DNA from: Symbiodinium natans
Lineage: Eukaryota > Sar > Dinophyceae > Suessiales > Symbiodiniaceae
Assembly (NCBI GenBank): GCA_905221605.1
Contig: CAJNDS010001957.1
Span: 258,438 to 322,437, forward strand
DNA length: 64,000 bases
Direction: 5' to 3'
Part shown: positions 42,223 to 54,619 of the stretch, piece after piece
Layout: each line of letters starts with the position of its first letter
Position numbering within the stretch: position 1 is the stretch's first letter
Translations under genes and position numbers: made by a program
The notes under the pieces: generated by a model
What the model was told of the DNA's origin: nothing
Databases searched by the model: none
What the model saw: only the letters and a program-made list of their open reading frames with translations

Positions 42223-42689
42223 CAGGAAGGTACCCCAACAACAACACCCCAATGTCCAAGTTGAGGTGGAAGCGAAGCTTCTCCAGCCAGCGGTGGACGT
42301 CGGGGTCACGCTGTACGAGGCCCTCTTGAAGTTAGCCTTTCAGAAGGGTTGCCTTGCATTCCCTGCTATGAGATGTGAGCCAGGCCTCAAGGTCATCCCA
42401 GGCAGAAATCCTGCCAGGACGTCGCCCGGAATCCCATCTCAGCACTGTCACAGTCGACCAGATGGATGTTGGGCGAGGCGCAACCATTGCCAAAAACTAT
42501 GCTACAATGCAGCTGCACTGGATAGCAAATTCAATGCCCGCAGCATCAGCCGCAGCCTTATACAGAGGACATCGTGACCTCTTTATTGTATTGCCACACA
42601 CCAGACGACAGGCACTTCAAAGAATCATCTGCGGGTGTGTTTGTTCTGTTTTGGGGTTTTTGCTGGACCTAGATTGCAAAACGACCTGA
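42223..42689 (+). CDS. two-exon 3' part of unknown protein
   Basis: Exon 42223-42374 reads VEVEAKLLQPAVDVGVTLYE then ALLKLAFQKGCLAFPAMR and ends at a GTGAGC donor. Joined in phase across an intron of about 79 nt to 42454 after GTCACAG: DQMDVGRGATIAKNYATMQL, HWIANSMPAASAAALYRGHR, DLFIVLPHTRRQ and on to a TGA at 42689. Splice sites and composition are both good. No family recognised. Confidence 0.55.
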
Positions 42690-43319
42690 TGGTTTAACAC
42701 CTACTTTCGACGTTGCAGTCAATTTTTCTTGCCTTCGGCAGGTCAGAAACGCGTGCTACCATCCTGATGGATCATACCGCGGCATTATTTCGCTGCACGG
42801 CTGCATACAGGGCAGGGCCGAGGGCAAGCAATTTGCAAAGCGATGGGCCTTCAAAGTAATTGCGGTTCAAGATGCGCGAACTTCGCCAACATTGCCGTGT
42901 TTCTTGCCCTTCCGGCTGAGACGAGCGGGTTCACAGCAGTTGGTAAACACAGTAGTCCAGCCCGGTCGTGCTTGCTCCTTGAAAGTTGCTCCCCAGTATA
43001 TTAGGGTTCCCCCAACGTGCTTTTGGATGCCCTGAGGTCGCTGACCAACATGTGCCCCACGAGTGAATTCCGGACTGCGGGACCTTTTCAGAAAGTATTG
43101 AACAAAGCCAGGGCAATGTTCACACGGCACGTTTGCTCCTGGTCTACTGCTTCCTGCTTGTTCGCTTCTCTGTGTTGCTGCTTTCCGCTTGTTTTCTGTC
43201 CTGCTTTTCTGCAATCTGAAATTCCCTGCCTTGTGCATCATTGTTTCGCTTCTCTCCCGCCTTATTCAGCAAAATCAACAAGTCCGAACTCCTTCAATGG
43301 TGTCCCATGGTACCAAGAA

Positions 43320-43369
43320 CTGCTGCTGCTGGTGCTGCTGCTGCTGCGGGTGCTGGTTTCTGCTGCTGG

Positions 43370-43432
<63 letters not shown>

Positions 43433-43605
43433 TACTGCTACTGCTACTGCTGCTGCTGCTCCTCCTCCTACTACTACTACTACTACTACGACGACGACGA
43501 CGACGACGACTACGACTACGACTACTACTACTACTACTACTACTGCTACTACTACTACTGCTGCTACTGCTACTACTACTACTACTACTACTACTACGAC
43601 TACTA

Positions 43606-43641
<36 letters not shown>

Positions 43642-43671
43642 CTACTCCTACTACTACTACTACTACTACTC

Positions 43672-43703
<32 letters not shown>

Positions 43704-43704
43704 G

Positions 43705-43766
<62 letters not shown>

Positions 43767-43767
43767 G

Positions 43768-43842
<75 letters not shown>

Positions 43843-43845
43843 ACG

Positions 43846-43895
<50 letters not shown>

Positions 43896-43902
43896 GACGA
43901 CG

Positions 43903-43983
<81 letters not shown>

Positions 43984-44120
43984 GCTACGACGACTACGAC
44001 TACGACTACTACTACTACTACTACTGCTACTACTACTACTGCTACTACTACTACTACTACTACTACTACTGCTACTACTACTACTACTACTACTACTATT
44101 ATTATTACTACTACTACGAC
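43320..44120 (+). repeat. 800-bp trinucleotide repeat block
   Basis: A CTG block (to about 43432) passes into CTA units with scattered CTG, CGA, CCT and ATT variants. Occasional frame slips make open frames of Ala, Leu, Thr, Tyr or Cys in turn; these are artefacts. Confidence 0.97.
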
Positions 44121-44309
44121 GTTTCTCTTTTGACACTATGCTTTTCCTCACGCTGCACACACTCTAGACCACGTTTTGCTACAGTTGCAGGAAAGTTGGG
44201 GAGGGTTGCCGACACTCTTTTTCTGCAGTGGGGCATTTTTGCTCTGTTTCTGCAGTGGGGGCATGTTTTGTATGACAGCCTTGCATGAATATCTTATCTT
44301 GCATGACAT

Positions 44310-44445
44310 ATGATGGGCTTGCATTTTCTTGCATTTCCTATGATGGTCTTGCATTTTCTATGAGGGTCTTGCACATCCTATGAGGGTCCTGCATGTGCTA
44401 TGAGGGCCTTGCATTTCTTATGAGGACCTTGCATGAATAATTTAT
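44310..44445 (+). repeat. 20-24 bp minisatellite
   Basis: CTATGAGGGTCTTGCATTTC-type units, about six copies with substitutions. Confidence 0.8.
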
Positions 44446-44499
44446 GATCAAAATTGGCTTGGCTTGACTTGGCTTGGGGGGTTGGGGGTGGGGTTTTGT

Positions 44500-44640
44500 G
44501 TTTTTGGGTTGTGAGTAGATAGGTTTTGGGCTTGGACGATTTTTTGGGATGAGGTTTGGGGTTTAGGGTTGCAGGTAGATGGGATTTGGGCTTGCATGAT
44601 TTTTTGGGATGAGGTTTAGGGGTTAGGGTTACTTGCACTG
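44500..44640 (+). repeat. 62-bp tandem repeat containing telomere-like motif
   Basis: Units share GATTTTTTGGGATGAGGTTT followed by GGGGTTTAGGGTT or AGGGGTTAGGGTT and TAGATGGGATTTGGGCTTG. Confidence 0.65.
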
Positions 44641-45459
44641 GTTTCGTTGCATTTTTCGACTGTGCTTCTGTCTTCACAAACCAGGGCCCTGCTTTAGGAA
44701 ATGTTTCCAAGGGGGGGGTGGGGGGCGCTGCGTCAGTTACCGATGGTTTCGTGGAAACATTTTGGGGGGTCGGAAATGTTACCAGGAGAACCCCCCCCGC
44801 CCAGTCTTTAACATGTTAACTTGTGTGTCAGGCCCACACAAAGACCTCAACATACATCCTTCAGTTCTCTGTCTCTTTCATGCCTTTTATATGTTACCGG
44901 ATTGTGGGGAGGTTAGCACGTTTTTCCCAGATGCTCGGCGAGATTCCCGGAAATGTTACCGGTGACTTTTCGGGTCCCCCCCCCCCTTTAAGGCAAGGGC
45001 CATCACAAAACACATTCAAATATGTTCTTGATCCAGTGGCCTGGCTTGAGAATACTTTCAGCGATTTCTGGCTGCAAATGTCATAGTTTTTGCATTATAC
45101 ATTGATGCGCCTTGGCAAGAGGAGCTGCAAGACAGTTGGAGTTCGGGTTTGTTAAAGATGCTAGATGACCGGCCAACACCTTTGCAGGCATGGCTCTGTT
45201 ATGGCTGTGCTTCTGGGTCGTTCCATTTTCCAGGTACGCCTGGCTGGTTGAATGCAAGCCGAGGTGACTTGGAATGTTTTTGGTTGTGAAGCTTACAGTG
45301 GCAAAAGAACTCGGCAGAACTCGGCAGAACGATGTAAAGGGACTCTGTATCCTGCTGCCTGCAGTTTTCCACGAGAGAAAGTGCGTAGCACGGAGTGTGC
45401 CGATCCTGTATACCTGCATGCCTTTCATCATTTGTGCATTTGCGCCTGCTGCAAGGCAG

Positions 45460-45832
45460 AAGGTGTATGTGCGCTGGCGGGATGTCCCGTGTTCTGTGGC
45501 TGCGGAGTACCTTTCGCACACGGGCTTCAGGCGCTCCGCCACGGGGTCCTGCGTCCTAGCCCAGACTGCAACAGATACCTCTGAAGAGGCAGATGGAGAC
45601 ACGTACCGCGTGTTCCCCACCGAATTACAGGTGTATGGTTTGTGCATGAGCGGTATGTGTAGCAACTTTTCGGACACCTTCTTCGGCGCTGGGCTCAATA
45701 TCACACACCGTGCCAAGACCTTATGAAAGGCTTCAGAGGTGCAAGGCCTGCAAGGCAGCGCAGGGCCACGCAAGGCAGTGCATGGCGTCCCGGGGCAAGC
45801 AGATCAAACAGTCTGCAAGAACTGGGATCTGA
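45460..45832 (+). CDS. two-exon 3' end of unknown protein
   Basis: Exon 45460-45630 (57 codons, phase 0 at both ends) after GCAAGGCAG reads KVYVRWRDVPCSVAAEYLSH, later TDTSEEADGDTYRVFPTELQ, and ends at GTGTAT. It joins to 45737-45832 after GCTTCAG: RCKACKAAQGHARQCMASRG then KQIKQSARTGI and a stop. The CxxC and a third Cys in the tail could bind metal. The intron is 106 nt. The minus strand is also open for 230 codons but has poorer composition. Confidence 0.6.
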
Positions 45833-46092
45833 AGCTCTGAGCCGGAGACGTTGGAGCCTGTATCTCCTTGATGAAAGCCCGCCACGCTCTGAAATCTGCC
45901 AGGTGAAGCCCTGACCCCCTCAACGCCTGAGCCAGCGCTTGTCACCCAAACCCACAAAGGTGGTCCATTTAGAACTTTCCGGGGGCGGGGGGGGGGGGGG
46001 GGAAAAAGAGGGTCTGAAAGGTGTTGAACCAGCAAAGCCAGGGCATTGATATCGCCAGAAGATCCGTTGCAGTTGCAGGCTCTTCCACGCAG

Positions 46093-46169
46093 GCCCTGGA
46101 ATTTTGATGGTCAACATTGCCCAATCCTTGGTTGATGAGCAAGTTCAGTTTGACTTCCAGGGGCTCTAA
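46093..46169 (+). CDS. candidate terminal exon
   Basis: After TTCCACGCAG the frame reads PGILMVNIAQSLVDEQVQFD then FQGL and a TAA. Short but well formed. Upstream partner not found. Confidence 0.45.
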
Positions 46170-46457
46170 CAACAGATGGATTCAGCTGACTCCCGCACCT
46201 CGAATGTTCAACGGGTGTGAATTTGGCGTTGAGGCAGAGGTTTATGCGCCCGAGTTAGCTCAATGCCTTCGCGCTGTCTAGGAACATCCGATCATGAGAG
46301 CCATGGCCACCACATGAGCACTGCTTTCTTGAGGAAGTTGAAGGTCTGCATTGGTCTGCGGAAGTCCTGTCCGACCTGATGCAGTCATGTTTCATCATGT
46401 CTCCATCCTGAGGCCACGTCCCTTCTAGCCGAGCAGAAGTGGCTCCTTGAGCTGCAG

Positions 46458-47269
46458 GTGCTCCCTGTTGAGTCCTCAGTTCTCAGCCTTTCAGGACATG
46501 TGGACATGAGGGGGAAGGGGACCGATTCAAGGGGGACAATGCACGCAGACGCCTCCATCGTTGGATTCGTACTTAAAGTTACACGGGGACGACAAGTTAC
46601 TGTCATGACATGTGCGGCCCCACGATGCTGCTGCCTTCAAGGTTGTCGGGATGTCTGCGTTCCTCTTCACTGCCGGGGGCACAAAGTTGCATGAAGCTTC
46701 CCCCTGCTGGCCTCCTCTGGTCCTCACCCTCAAACAGTCTTGAGGTGATTGCCCTCTTCATCATTCCGAAGGGCTTTCTGATGCTGGACAAGTCCGGGCT
46801 CCCAGGGCAGTTCAGTTGCTGCTTCGGGTGCTCCGCAGATTGCAAGGTTTAAAACATGTTTTTTGAGGTCTTCTGGAGGTTTCGTTTTCTGAGCACTCGG
46901 CGCGAAAGTTCGTGCAGGATCACAGGATTGAGTGTTCAGCGCATTGGAATTGGGCTTCTGCGGGTTTTGAATTCTCTGGTGTTAGGGGCGCGGTCATCAC
47001 AGGCCTTTCCTCTTGGATTCGACTCGAGGCTGCCATCGCTGAACCTGGGCAAGTTCTTGCTCTGCTCGACGAAGGCACTTCTCAGTCTTGGGCGACACTG
47101 TCACTGCATCTTAGCGAAGCTGCCGCAGCCTCTTGTTGCAGAATCTGATGAACATGGTGCAAACGACCGTCTGTCGAAGGCGTCGAAGATCGGCGACGGC
47201 ATGTTCTCAAGTGAAGACTCCGAGGCCCTCGATTGGAAATCCGCAAGCCGCCTGCTGCAGCAATCCTAG
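46458..47269 (+). CDS. multi-exon unknown protein
   Basis: Exon 46458-46595 after GAGCTGCAG reads SSVLSLSGHVDMRGKGTDSR then GTMHADASIVGFVLKVTRGR, a beta-rich pattern, ending at GTTACT. A middle segment ending 46852 reads LEVIALFIIPKGFLMLDKSG. The 3' part (46856-47269) reads RIGIGLLRVLNSLVLGARSS, later SKASKIGDGMFSSEDSEALD and WKSASRLLQQS with a TAG. Phases between the three parts are not all resolved. No family recognised. Confidence 0.45.
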
Positions 47270-47751
47270 CTAGACTTCTCTGATGGCCCCTCCAGCTGTT
47301 TCAACGATTTGAGGATCATGACTTTTCCTGCTATGTGAAAGTTGAACTAGGACCGTGACATACTGTGACTATGCTATATGATGTTTCATCCCAGCCAGAT
47401 GTTTGCCACAGGATGAACCTTCCACGACGGCACTTACCAGCAACACCCTCGACTGCAGACTTCAAGTGGATTGAGTTTTTTTGCTGACTTCCTTCTACAC
47501 ACAAGTGCATGGCCCAGGCGTGAATCCTCGAACCTTCATGCGCTCTGAGGAGGAGAGGATTCTGTCATCATGGCCTGTCAATGGCAATTATTTCTCTGGC
47601 CGGTACTTGGAGGGTCCTTGGACATGCTGCCCACTGCCCCATCCAGGTCCTTTGAACAGCCTGCCATACGTAGCCACGCCTCGCAAGACCAGGTTCTCAA
47701 GTCTCTCTCAGATGTCGGAGTTTGAAGTAGTCTGAAGTAGCCTAAAAGCAG

Positions 47752-47846
47752 TCGGCAATTATTTCTGGACCCCTTGCGAGGACTCCGAGGTCGAGTCCGA
47801 CATGGAGGAGGCGGCGCGCGATTGCCAAGATGTGCACCTCAAATAA
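47752..47846 (+). CDS. terminal acidic exon
   Basis: After AAAAGCAG the frame reads GNYFWTPCEDSEVESDMEEA then ARDCQDVHLK and a TAA. A possible upstream exon near 47545-47640 reads EEERILSSWPVNGNYFSGRY. Confidence 0.5.
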
Positions 47847-47987
47847 TCCATTGTATCGATGAAGCAAAGAGCTCTAAACTGAGCTTAAGGCTTAAGCTTT
47901 GAGCTGAGCAGTTCCCAGCAGTTCTGGTGAAGCCTTCGCCTTTGCCCAGAAGCAACGATTCCACTCTCACTTCAAAACTTCACGTTT

Positions 47988-48542
47988 TCATGGCCCAGTC
48001 CACAAACTCGCCTCCTCTCCCCGGCCCAACACAAGATTTGGGCACCGCAGTTTGCCATAGGCCGGGAATTCGCTGTGTTTGAGAAGTACGCGCCGAAACG
48101 GCATCGTGACGGTAACGGCTGCAGAGCATGTCAAGCGATGATCGCCTCCCTCTACAAGGCTCCCACCACATTTGTCATACAGCAAGCGCGCGAAAACACT
48201 AGTTTTTTTCGAGAGCAAGAATTCACAGAGCCGCCTGGGTTCTTTGCCACTGCCTAGACTTGGCTGCGAAACAAACCACATGCAAAAAACCTTCTCGAAG
48301 GACATTCCTGCCCGCAGTCGGAATTCACAGAGCAGGTGTAACTGTCGTCTTGGAGAATTCGCAAAAGCCTCGACCAATGTTTCTGACGAGAACTCCTGAA
48401 GCTCAAGCGAGTATGAGAAGAACTTGGTGGTTTCCACGAAAATGTCCAATATACTTGTGAAGACTGTCCAAATCCCGCCGTCGCCGTCCAGCGCGCCGTT
48501 AGTGTGTGCGCAAGCGGACGATTTAGAAGTGAGCGTGGCCAC
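47988..48542 (-). CDS. hypothetical minus-strand ORF, 184 codons
   Basis: Uninterrupted frame with protein-like composition (WTVFTSILDIFVETTKFFSY, SPRRQLHLLCEFRLRAGMSF, RRLCEFLLSKKTSVFARLLY). The start codon is an ATG at 48542 (plus-strand CAT), but an upstream exon is possible. No family recognised. Confidence 0.4.
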   Translation of the reverse strand: MATLTSKSSACAHTNGALDGDGGIWTVFTSILDIFVETTKFFSYSLELQEFSSETLVEAFANSPRRQLHLLCEFRLRAGMSFEKVFCMWFVSQPSLGSGKEPRRLCEFLLSKKTSVFARLLYDKCGGSLVEGGDHRLTCSAAVTVTMPFRRVLLKHSEFPAYGKLRCPNLVLGRGEEASLWTGP

Positions 48543-48559
48543 TCATAATCATGCAAAAC

Positions 48560-49690
48560 ACAGGATCTAGGAAGGCTACGACCTTTACATGAACAAAGTG
48601 TCCCAAATCAGAAGCAAAACCACAAATGCGGAAAAATGCCAAGCCTGCAGTGACAGATGAGGTGAGTGTCCTTGAAATTAATCAGGTCAGGGCCCAGAAC
48701 TGACATGGAAAGCCTGAGCGCCAGTAGGGCCAGAGTCCCAATCTTGGCCGCAGTGCGGTTGTGTCTTCCAGCGCCATTTGACAGGAGAAGCTCGGAAGAT
48801 GTTCCGTGCTTATGAGGCTGGCCCTGTTGTCAACAGCAAGTGCAGCTATTTAAATTGTGTTTCACACTCATGTTTCGTTATGTACACAAATAAGTACAGA
48901 CATGTGCTCCCCTTTGCGGGCATCTCTCTGGGAGAGCTGGCAGGCAGATGGCTCTTGCCATTGTCGAGATTTTGCTGTCCATACTACTCTTTAGCCAGCG
49001 CCTCAGACACCAATAGGAACAGAAGCTACAGGATTCCGCAGGATGTGTTTGGACAACCTTGGCACCAGAGGACACCTGTGTCGAAGTCACAGTAAGGCCC
49101 GGAGCTGATCATCGGGGTGGTGCGCCTTGTCCGTGGCTCCTGGGCGCAGGCGCAGTAGACTGAAAAGTCTGAAGTCACCTACTAACTAGCCCTTCTTACA
49201 TCGCTTCCACACGATGTAGGCATTCTTAAGGATAGCACGATTGCCAGCGATGGTGGTTACGCTGATTTTGTACTGGTGTGCTCTCGAGCTCTTGCCATGC
49301 CTGTTCGTGCTTTCGAGTGATATCACAATGACTCGGAGCCATCTTCTTAGCATGGAGATATCATTCGTCGTGGTTGCCGTTTGTCCCCCCAGTTGTCAAG
49401 TTTTCTCTGCCGTCATGTTTGCGCTTTCATGGACTGCTTTCAAACTTCGCAGTGTAAGATATCCATCCTGCGTGGCTCTGATTTTCAGGTTCGGGTTTGA
49501 AGCCAGACAGAGTCTGAGTCTGAGTGGCGATTTGTGAGGTGACTGGCACGCAGAATTGGCAGCCGCAGGACGAAGTTGTACAGAGCAGAAGGCTAGAGGC
49601 AATGATAGTAGATGTCTTGCACCTGCAGCTTTCAAGAACAGTGAGTGGGCGCGTCCCCATGCACCGAAGCGTTTCTATGATCTGGGGCCA
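48560..49690. other. weak candidate exons only
   Basis: 48568-48658 reads EGYDLYMNKVSQIRSKTTNA to a TGA; 48778-49095 and 49241-49537 are open with hydrophobic patches. None has two good splice borders. Confidence 0.3.
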
Positions 49691-50090
49691 GACATTATTG
49701 TATTGTCATAACTATCATAGTTATCTAAATTATGATATTGTTCGATTTTTTAATTGCCACATGATTGGATTATGATAGTACTATTTTGCTATGTTCTATT
49801 TGTATTTTCGTATATATCTATACTACTACTATGCTTTCCTTTCTATCTGTTGTATTAGTGTACTATAATGTACTGTCATGCCATTCTATTTTCTCGCATA
49901 TTTTATATGATGATATTATGATATTATTCTATTCTTGTGCTGCTATATTATTCTCTGTGTATGTGAATGTGTTATTTTATTACTACTTAAACATATTATG
50001 ATACTATATAATACTATATAATACCGTTGTTGTTTAACTGTTATGTTAATATAGCTTTCTGATTATAGTGTTTGTCATTATATTGTACCC
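49690..50090. other. AT-rich island
   Basis: About 400 bases rich in TATTATGATA-like sequence, ending in a run of 10-12 C at 50090. No coding signal. Could be an inserted element or organelle-like fragment; nothing identifies it. Confidence 0.6.
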
Positions 50091-50372
50091 CCCCCCCCCC
50101 AAAGCTCCAGGCTGCATGTTGAGCACTGTTGCAGGATGCTGTGGAGAAAGAGGTCCAGCAGAACCTGAGCTTCATCTACGTTTTTAAGGATGGAAGCCCT
50201 AAGTGAATCGTATCTCAGTCATGTGAGGGCAACTTGAGTGTCAGCACAAAGTACTTCAGCGCGAATCGCAGAAAACGTGGCTGGTCTTCGCTTGCGGGGT
50301 CGCCTACCTCGTCTACGCCTGATTCTTAATTACAAGAAGATCCTCTGCCATCCTGCTGGTCAGAAGCTGCGA

Positions 50373-50606
50373 ATGGATCTTTCAAAGCCGAGCTTGGTCG
50401 TCGTTCTGTTTTGTATTCTTCAGGCTTCCTCGAGTTCTCACGTTCCTGAGGTGCTCGTTTATGACATCCACGACGTTTTGGCACCTTGGCACAGTTCGCG
50501 AGCATATCTAGTTTACTTGCATCGCGTGCTGCTGTGCCTGAGAGGCCCTCACAGAACTGCTGCATGCCAGAGAGCTGGGATGTGGAAAAGTAAAGCAAGA
50601 ACGTGA
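50373..50606 (+). CDS. hypothetical small secreted protein or first exon
   Basis: ATG followed by MDLSKPSLVVVLFCILQASS, a plausible signal peptide, then EVLVYDIHDVLAPWHSSRAY and a basic tail to a TGA. May instead end at an internal donor. Confidence 0.35.
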   Translation: MDLSKPSLVVVLFCILQASSSSHVPEVLVYDIHDVLAPWHSSRAYLVYLHRVLLCLRGPHRTAACQRAGMWKSKART

Positions 50607-50609
50607 TTC

Positions 50610-53130
50610 AGCAAGGCAACGAAATACAACGCGATGCGTAAGTGGTAGCGTAGTAAAACTTAACATGCACGCATGTAGTTACAGGCATCCATGTAGTGTA
50701 CAGGCATGCTAACAGAAGCCCTTTTGTGTTGTTGTATTTCGTCGTGTCTTGTGGTTTGGCCGTGTGCTGCATGCGCCCTACGGTGCGACTCATGAGTGAC
50801 ATGTTGCACTGCTTTCACATTTGAAAGCAACAAGTTGTACGCGCACAACTTCACTCCTCTTGCTAGACACGTTTATGGATATCATTGGACCATGTGGTCA
50901 GCGCACCGCCGCATCAAAGACGATACTAACACAGTAGGCGAAATCAAACGCAAGACGTCCTCCATCCACAGTTGAGATTTCAGGCAATGCAGCTGAATTA
51001 TTTGACCTTGGAAATCGTGCTTTGCAGGTCTTGCTCCTGATCGTTTCCTGGGTGGCGTATCCGTTCACGACGTATGCCGACAGCTCAGAATCGCTTTGCC
51101 TAATGTAGTGGCAAGCATCCGATGTTCTATATGACGGCCATGAAGTGGAATCAAGTTAATGCGTTGCCATCCTTCGAAGATGGAAGAAGATGGACCGTTT
51201 CCAATGCAAATTCACAACCGTCGAAATCCTGATCATCAGATTGCAGAAAACAAGCCTTGCCCCACAACGCCAAATCATGGTGCAGTCAATGATTAACCTG
51301 CGCCCAGTGGATGTGCATGCCTGTCGGAGACATGTGGCGAAGGCCGGCGCCTTACTGGCAGTTTCACCGGTTCTTGATATCAACAGCTTGGGCTTGGGCA
51401 ATGGAATCCAGTTTGCATGAGATATCCTGAGATACCCAGTCTAGCCCGTCCACCCTCCCAGCCTTATCCAGCCTTATGAGAGGATTCAGCTGTGGGCGAA
51501 GGCTCCTGTAGCCTTCCAGGTCTTTCCTATGGAAGTGGGTCATGGAGGTGAAGAAGAGCCAAGAGTGAGAGGCAACGCTGTCTCTAGAACTGTTTACATT
51601 TTGCGGGTGATGCAGGTACCATGTGTAGTTCTAAGTCTAGCCATCAGGTCTGAGAGTCTGAGGGTGGATGGTACCGACGCCCATCTCAATCGTATCTCGA
51701 TGGCTCGAAGCTTCGACTCCGAAGCACACGGACACGGCAAAGAGCGGGGGGATCAGAACTCCCTGGACCGGTGTTCCGATGTGTTCCGATGTGTTTTCCA
51801 CCAAGGCTCAGTGCTTTCAGTGCTTTCAGTGCATTCAGTGCGATGTGTCATTGTCAGTGCATCGTGAAGCATCGGCGTTGTCCCCGGTTTCCTAACACAC
51901 GGATTGAGAATCGCAACCGGCTTCCAGCGCACCCCTGCTCCACACTTTGGCTAAGACAGCACAGAGTGCCATGCAAAGGTCCACCGCGACCACTCGTTTA
52001 ATGCTTAATGCTCAATGCTTAATGCATGAAAGACAGTAAAGACATCTCCAGACAGCCGGTGCGCATCAGTGCGTCATTGAATGCAAACAAAGTGGATCGA
52101 CCTTGGTTCAAACAGTACAGGAGTACAATTTGGGCTCCAGAGCATACTAGAGGAACGTGGCGGAGATGCAACTTGGACTCTTCACTGGGCATTCTCGACT
52201 GTCGCAGCGACGAGGTAGGAGCCAATATCTCTGGGCTCACAGCTTGCTGTCAGAAAGGAAGCCGATGCAGACATTGATGACACTGATACATTTTACAGTC
52301 ATTCATTCGCAAGACTCCGCAAGGCATTTGTTGGCGTATATCTTGGGGTGTTCACGACCCTCATGGAGCAGCTTGCACGCATTCGCTCAACATCGCACGA
52401 AACCACCCGAATTTCTGCAGTCGGTCTTAATTAAGCCTCTGCACCCTCTGCACTTCAGCTTCAGTCAAGTCTACACGGCGTCGACACTGAGTCGACACTG
52501 AGCCTACACTGTATTCACTTCGTCTACACCCTTCGAGGCTCACAGGACCAAAATGTCCAACCCTTGAGTTTGGTGTTGGCGCCATGAGCTTGGCCACTTC
52601 CGTGCGGAAGTGCCTGAGCTCGGGGCGTGGCCTCGGGTGCCTTGACTAGAACGAGAGGTTTTGGGTTTTTTTGCGTGGTGTTGCGGTGTTTTGCTTCTCA
52701 ACAAGGAGATGGCAGAAGAATCTTCGAACTTGACAGGGAGAAAATACCGAGGGCAGCCCATGGCCGCCCTTTGTTGACAGACCCAAGGCCGGCGACACTC
52801 CATGCGCTGCGGAGTTTCTCCACCACTCCAGAGCAACTGGAGAGGTGGGGCTAGTTGAGCTAAGATTCGTGATGATTCGTGTCTGCAACCGCTCCGTGCT
52901 TGGAAGGACTCCAAGAACTGGGTGGTGGAGCAGGTTCGTACAGCTGTCGTACAAGTGGCTTCTGACTTGGAGGGCTTCCACTGCAAAAGTGCGTGTTTTC
53001 TACGAGGGATAAGCCGATCAGCAGTACTTGTGCCACCTCATCTCAGGCTAGGCAACTCGCTCTTCGACAAGAAGGCCTCACGATTGATGCACCTTCAGTG
53101 AGTCTTTTGCGCATCCCATGCAGCCTTGCC
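50610..53130. other. no confidently supported gene
   Basis: Several open frames on both strands (51156-51420, 51529-51867, 52157-52501, 52540-52986) compete with each other and lack clear exon borders. A short direct repeat GTGCTTTCA occurs at 51808-51830. Confidence 0.3.
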
Positions 53131-53140
53131 TGAGACTTAG

Positions 53141-53366
53141 ACTTGGCTTGACGAGAATGGGGAGAGCTCTGAGGCAGACATCTGCAACTGCGGGGCCGAC
53201 TTCGGAGTGCCAATCCCGAGGTCAGATGGCCGTGGTAGTCTGGAAAGGCTTTCGGCCGCGGCCAGTCCTTTATGATTCACATTCCAGAGTGATCAGTGCA
53301 CTGGGTTTGGCCGCTACAGGCCCTCAGTTGGAGTTGTTTGAAAATTTTTTAAACCCACCCGTGTAG
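53141..53366 (+). CDS. two-exon 3' end of unknown protein
   Basis: Exon 53141-53220 after GAGACTTAG reads TWLDENGESSEADICNCGAD then FGVPIP and ends at GTCAGA. It joins in phase across 67 nt to 53288-53366 after CATTCCAG: VISALGLAATGPQLELFENF then LNPPV and a TAG. Unknown family. Confidence 0.55.
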
Positions 53367-53824
53367 CGGAGCCTATTGAAGCCTGCAGCAAGTCTCTGCA
53401 TAATCAAGGCACCCCCCCAAATGACACACAGAGATAACATCACCTAAAACCACATCGTGTCCCTCAGAGCCTTCACCTTCCATGCCAGGCCGGAGCTTCT
53501 GCGTCGGCCAAACGTCGAGAAAGGCAGCCGCGAGTGCAGGGCCCCAGGGCCCTAGGGTTGAGGGTTTATTTGGAGTTTGTTTGGGTTTCCCAAACAGCGC
53601 AGTACCTGAATGCCTTTCAAAGTTTCAAAGCCCGTGTTCGATTCACCAAGTCCGTTGATGTTTCCAGCTTTGGCAGCTGATTTTCTGAGGGCCATTTTCG
53701 TCATTGTCGTTTCACTCTGTCATTCAACATGTCCCTCATGTCACAAAAGGCGCAAGCTGGTTAAAGGCCCGGCTTATCCCGGCTTGTTTTCGAGGGGGCG
53801 GATGTAAGCAGGGCTAGCGGCTAG

Positions 53825-53992
53825 CGATACCGAAGGCGAGAGTCGTTGTTGTGCTCTCGTTGCAAATGCATTCTGAGGGAGCGCATGCAGCTCTACGGCG
53901 GGGCCCTCTACTGGCACCTGGCCACCACCCGCACCGAGAAGTACAAGGACACTGCACATGAACAGCACATGCTGACGAAAAACCCGGCATGA
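53825..53992 (+). CDS. terminal exon with cysteine cluster and hydrophobic segment
   Basis: Open from 53825 (after a TAG that also forms an acceptor-like GCTAG) and reads ESLLCSRCKCILRERMQLYG then GALYWHLATTRTEKYKDTAH and a TGA at 53992. An alternative acceptor GCATGCAG lies at 53890. Composition is strongly coding on this strand only. Confidence 0.5.
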   Translation, partial: RYRRRESLLCSRCKCILRERMQLYGGALYWHLATTRTEKYKDTAHEQHMLTKNPA

Positions 53993-54619
53993 CCTGGTGG
54001 ACCATTCAATTCACATGCTGGTGCATGCTGGCCCGCACATGCTGGCGCGCACTCTAAGTCCAGGCGGCTCGGACAAAGTGTTCCTTGAACCCTCCAAGCC
54101 CAAGATGACCAGGATGCACAGCCAGACATGATGCGTGACAAAGACGTTTTGGAGGCCTTGTGATGAGTAGAAGGGCGTGAAGAATTATGCCCATGCCATG
54201 AATCCAGGCTGCCAAGGTAAAGATTGTTTTTGTGAGTCCACTGAATGTCGCTGTTCACTTTCGCAATGCCAGATTCTGATGTCACGTGGCAGGTAGCTTG
54301 CATGCGCGGCGGAGGACTGATCACATCCTTGTGAGAAGTTCGAATGCATATCGCAGACAAGATACCACTCGAGCGTCATCATACTGCGCTTCGACGGGCC
54401 AGCGTCCTCTACTCGTACCTCGAACTTGCGTTGAAGGTCTTACATTGGAGCATTTGAGATTTGAGATAGACACGGCAGTCTTCTCGCAAGCCGTAGTTCA
54501 CAAAAGCCCAGTGTCGGTGTCGCGAGCCTGTTTCCCTCGAGGCTCATCATGGACTGATCACGCCCTCCTGCTAGAAGACTGCTCCAGCTACAGTCAAATC
54601 CCGCTGAGCTCCCTTGCAG

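Noticed and set aside
43017-44288. A 423-codon plus-strand frame and overlapping 308-314 codon frames
   Set aside because: Over 250 codons are a single trinucleotide repeat read as Ala, Thr, Tyr or Leu; the flanks alone are weak.
45081-45773. A 230-codon minus-strand ORF
   Set aside because: The plus strand has a 57-codon exon with good splice sites at both ends and a phase-matched partner; the minus frame is its shadow.
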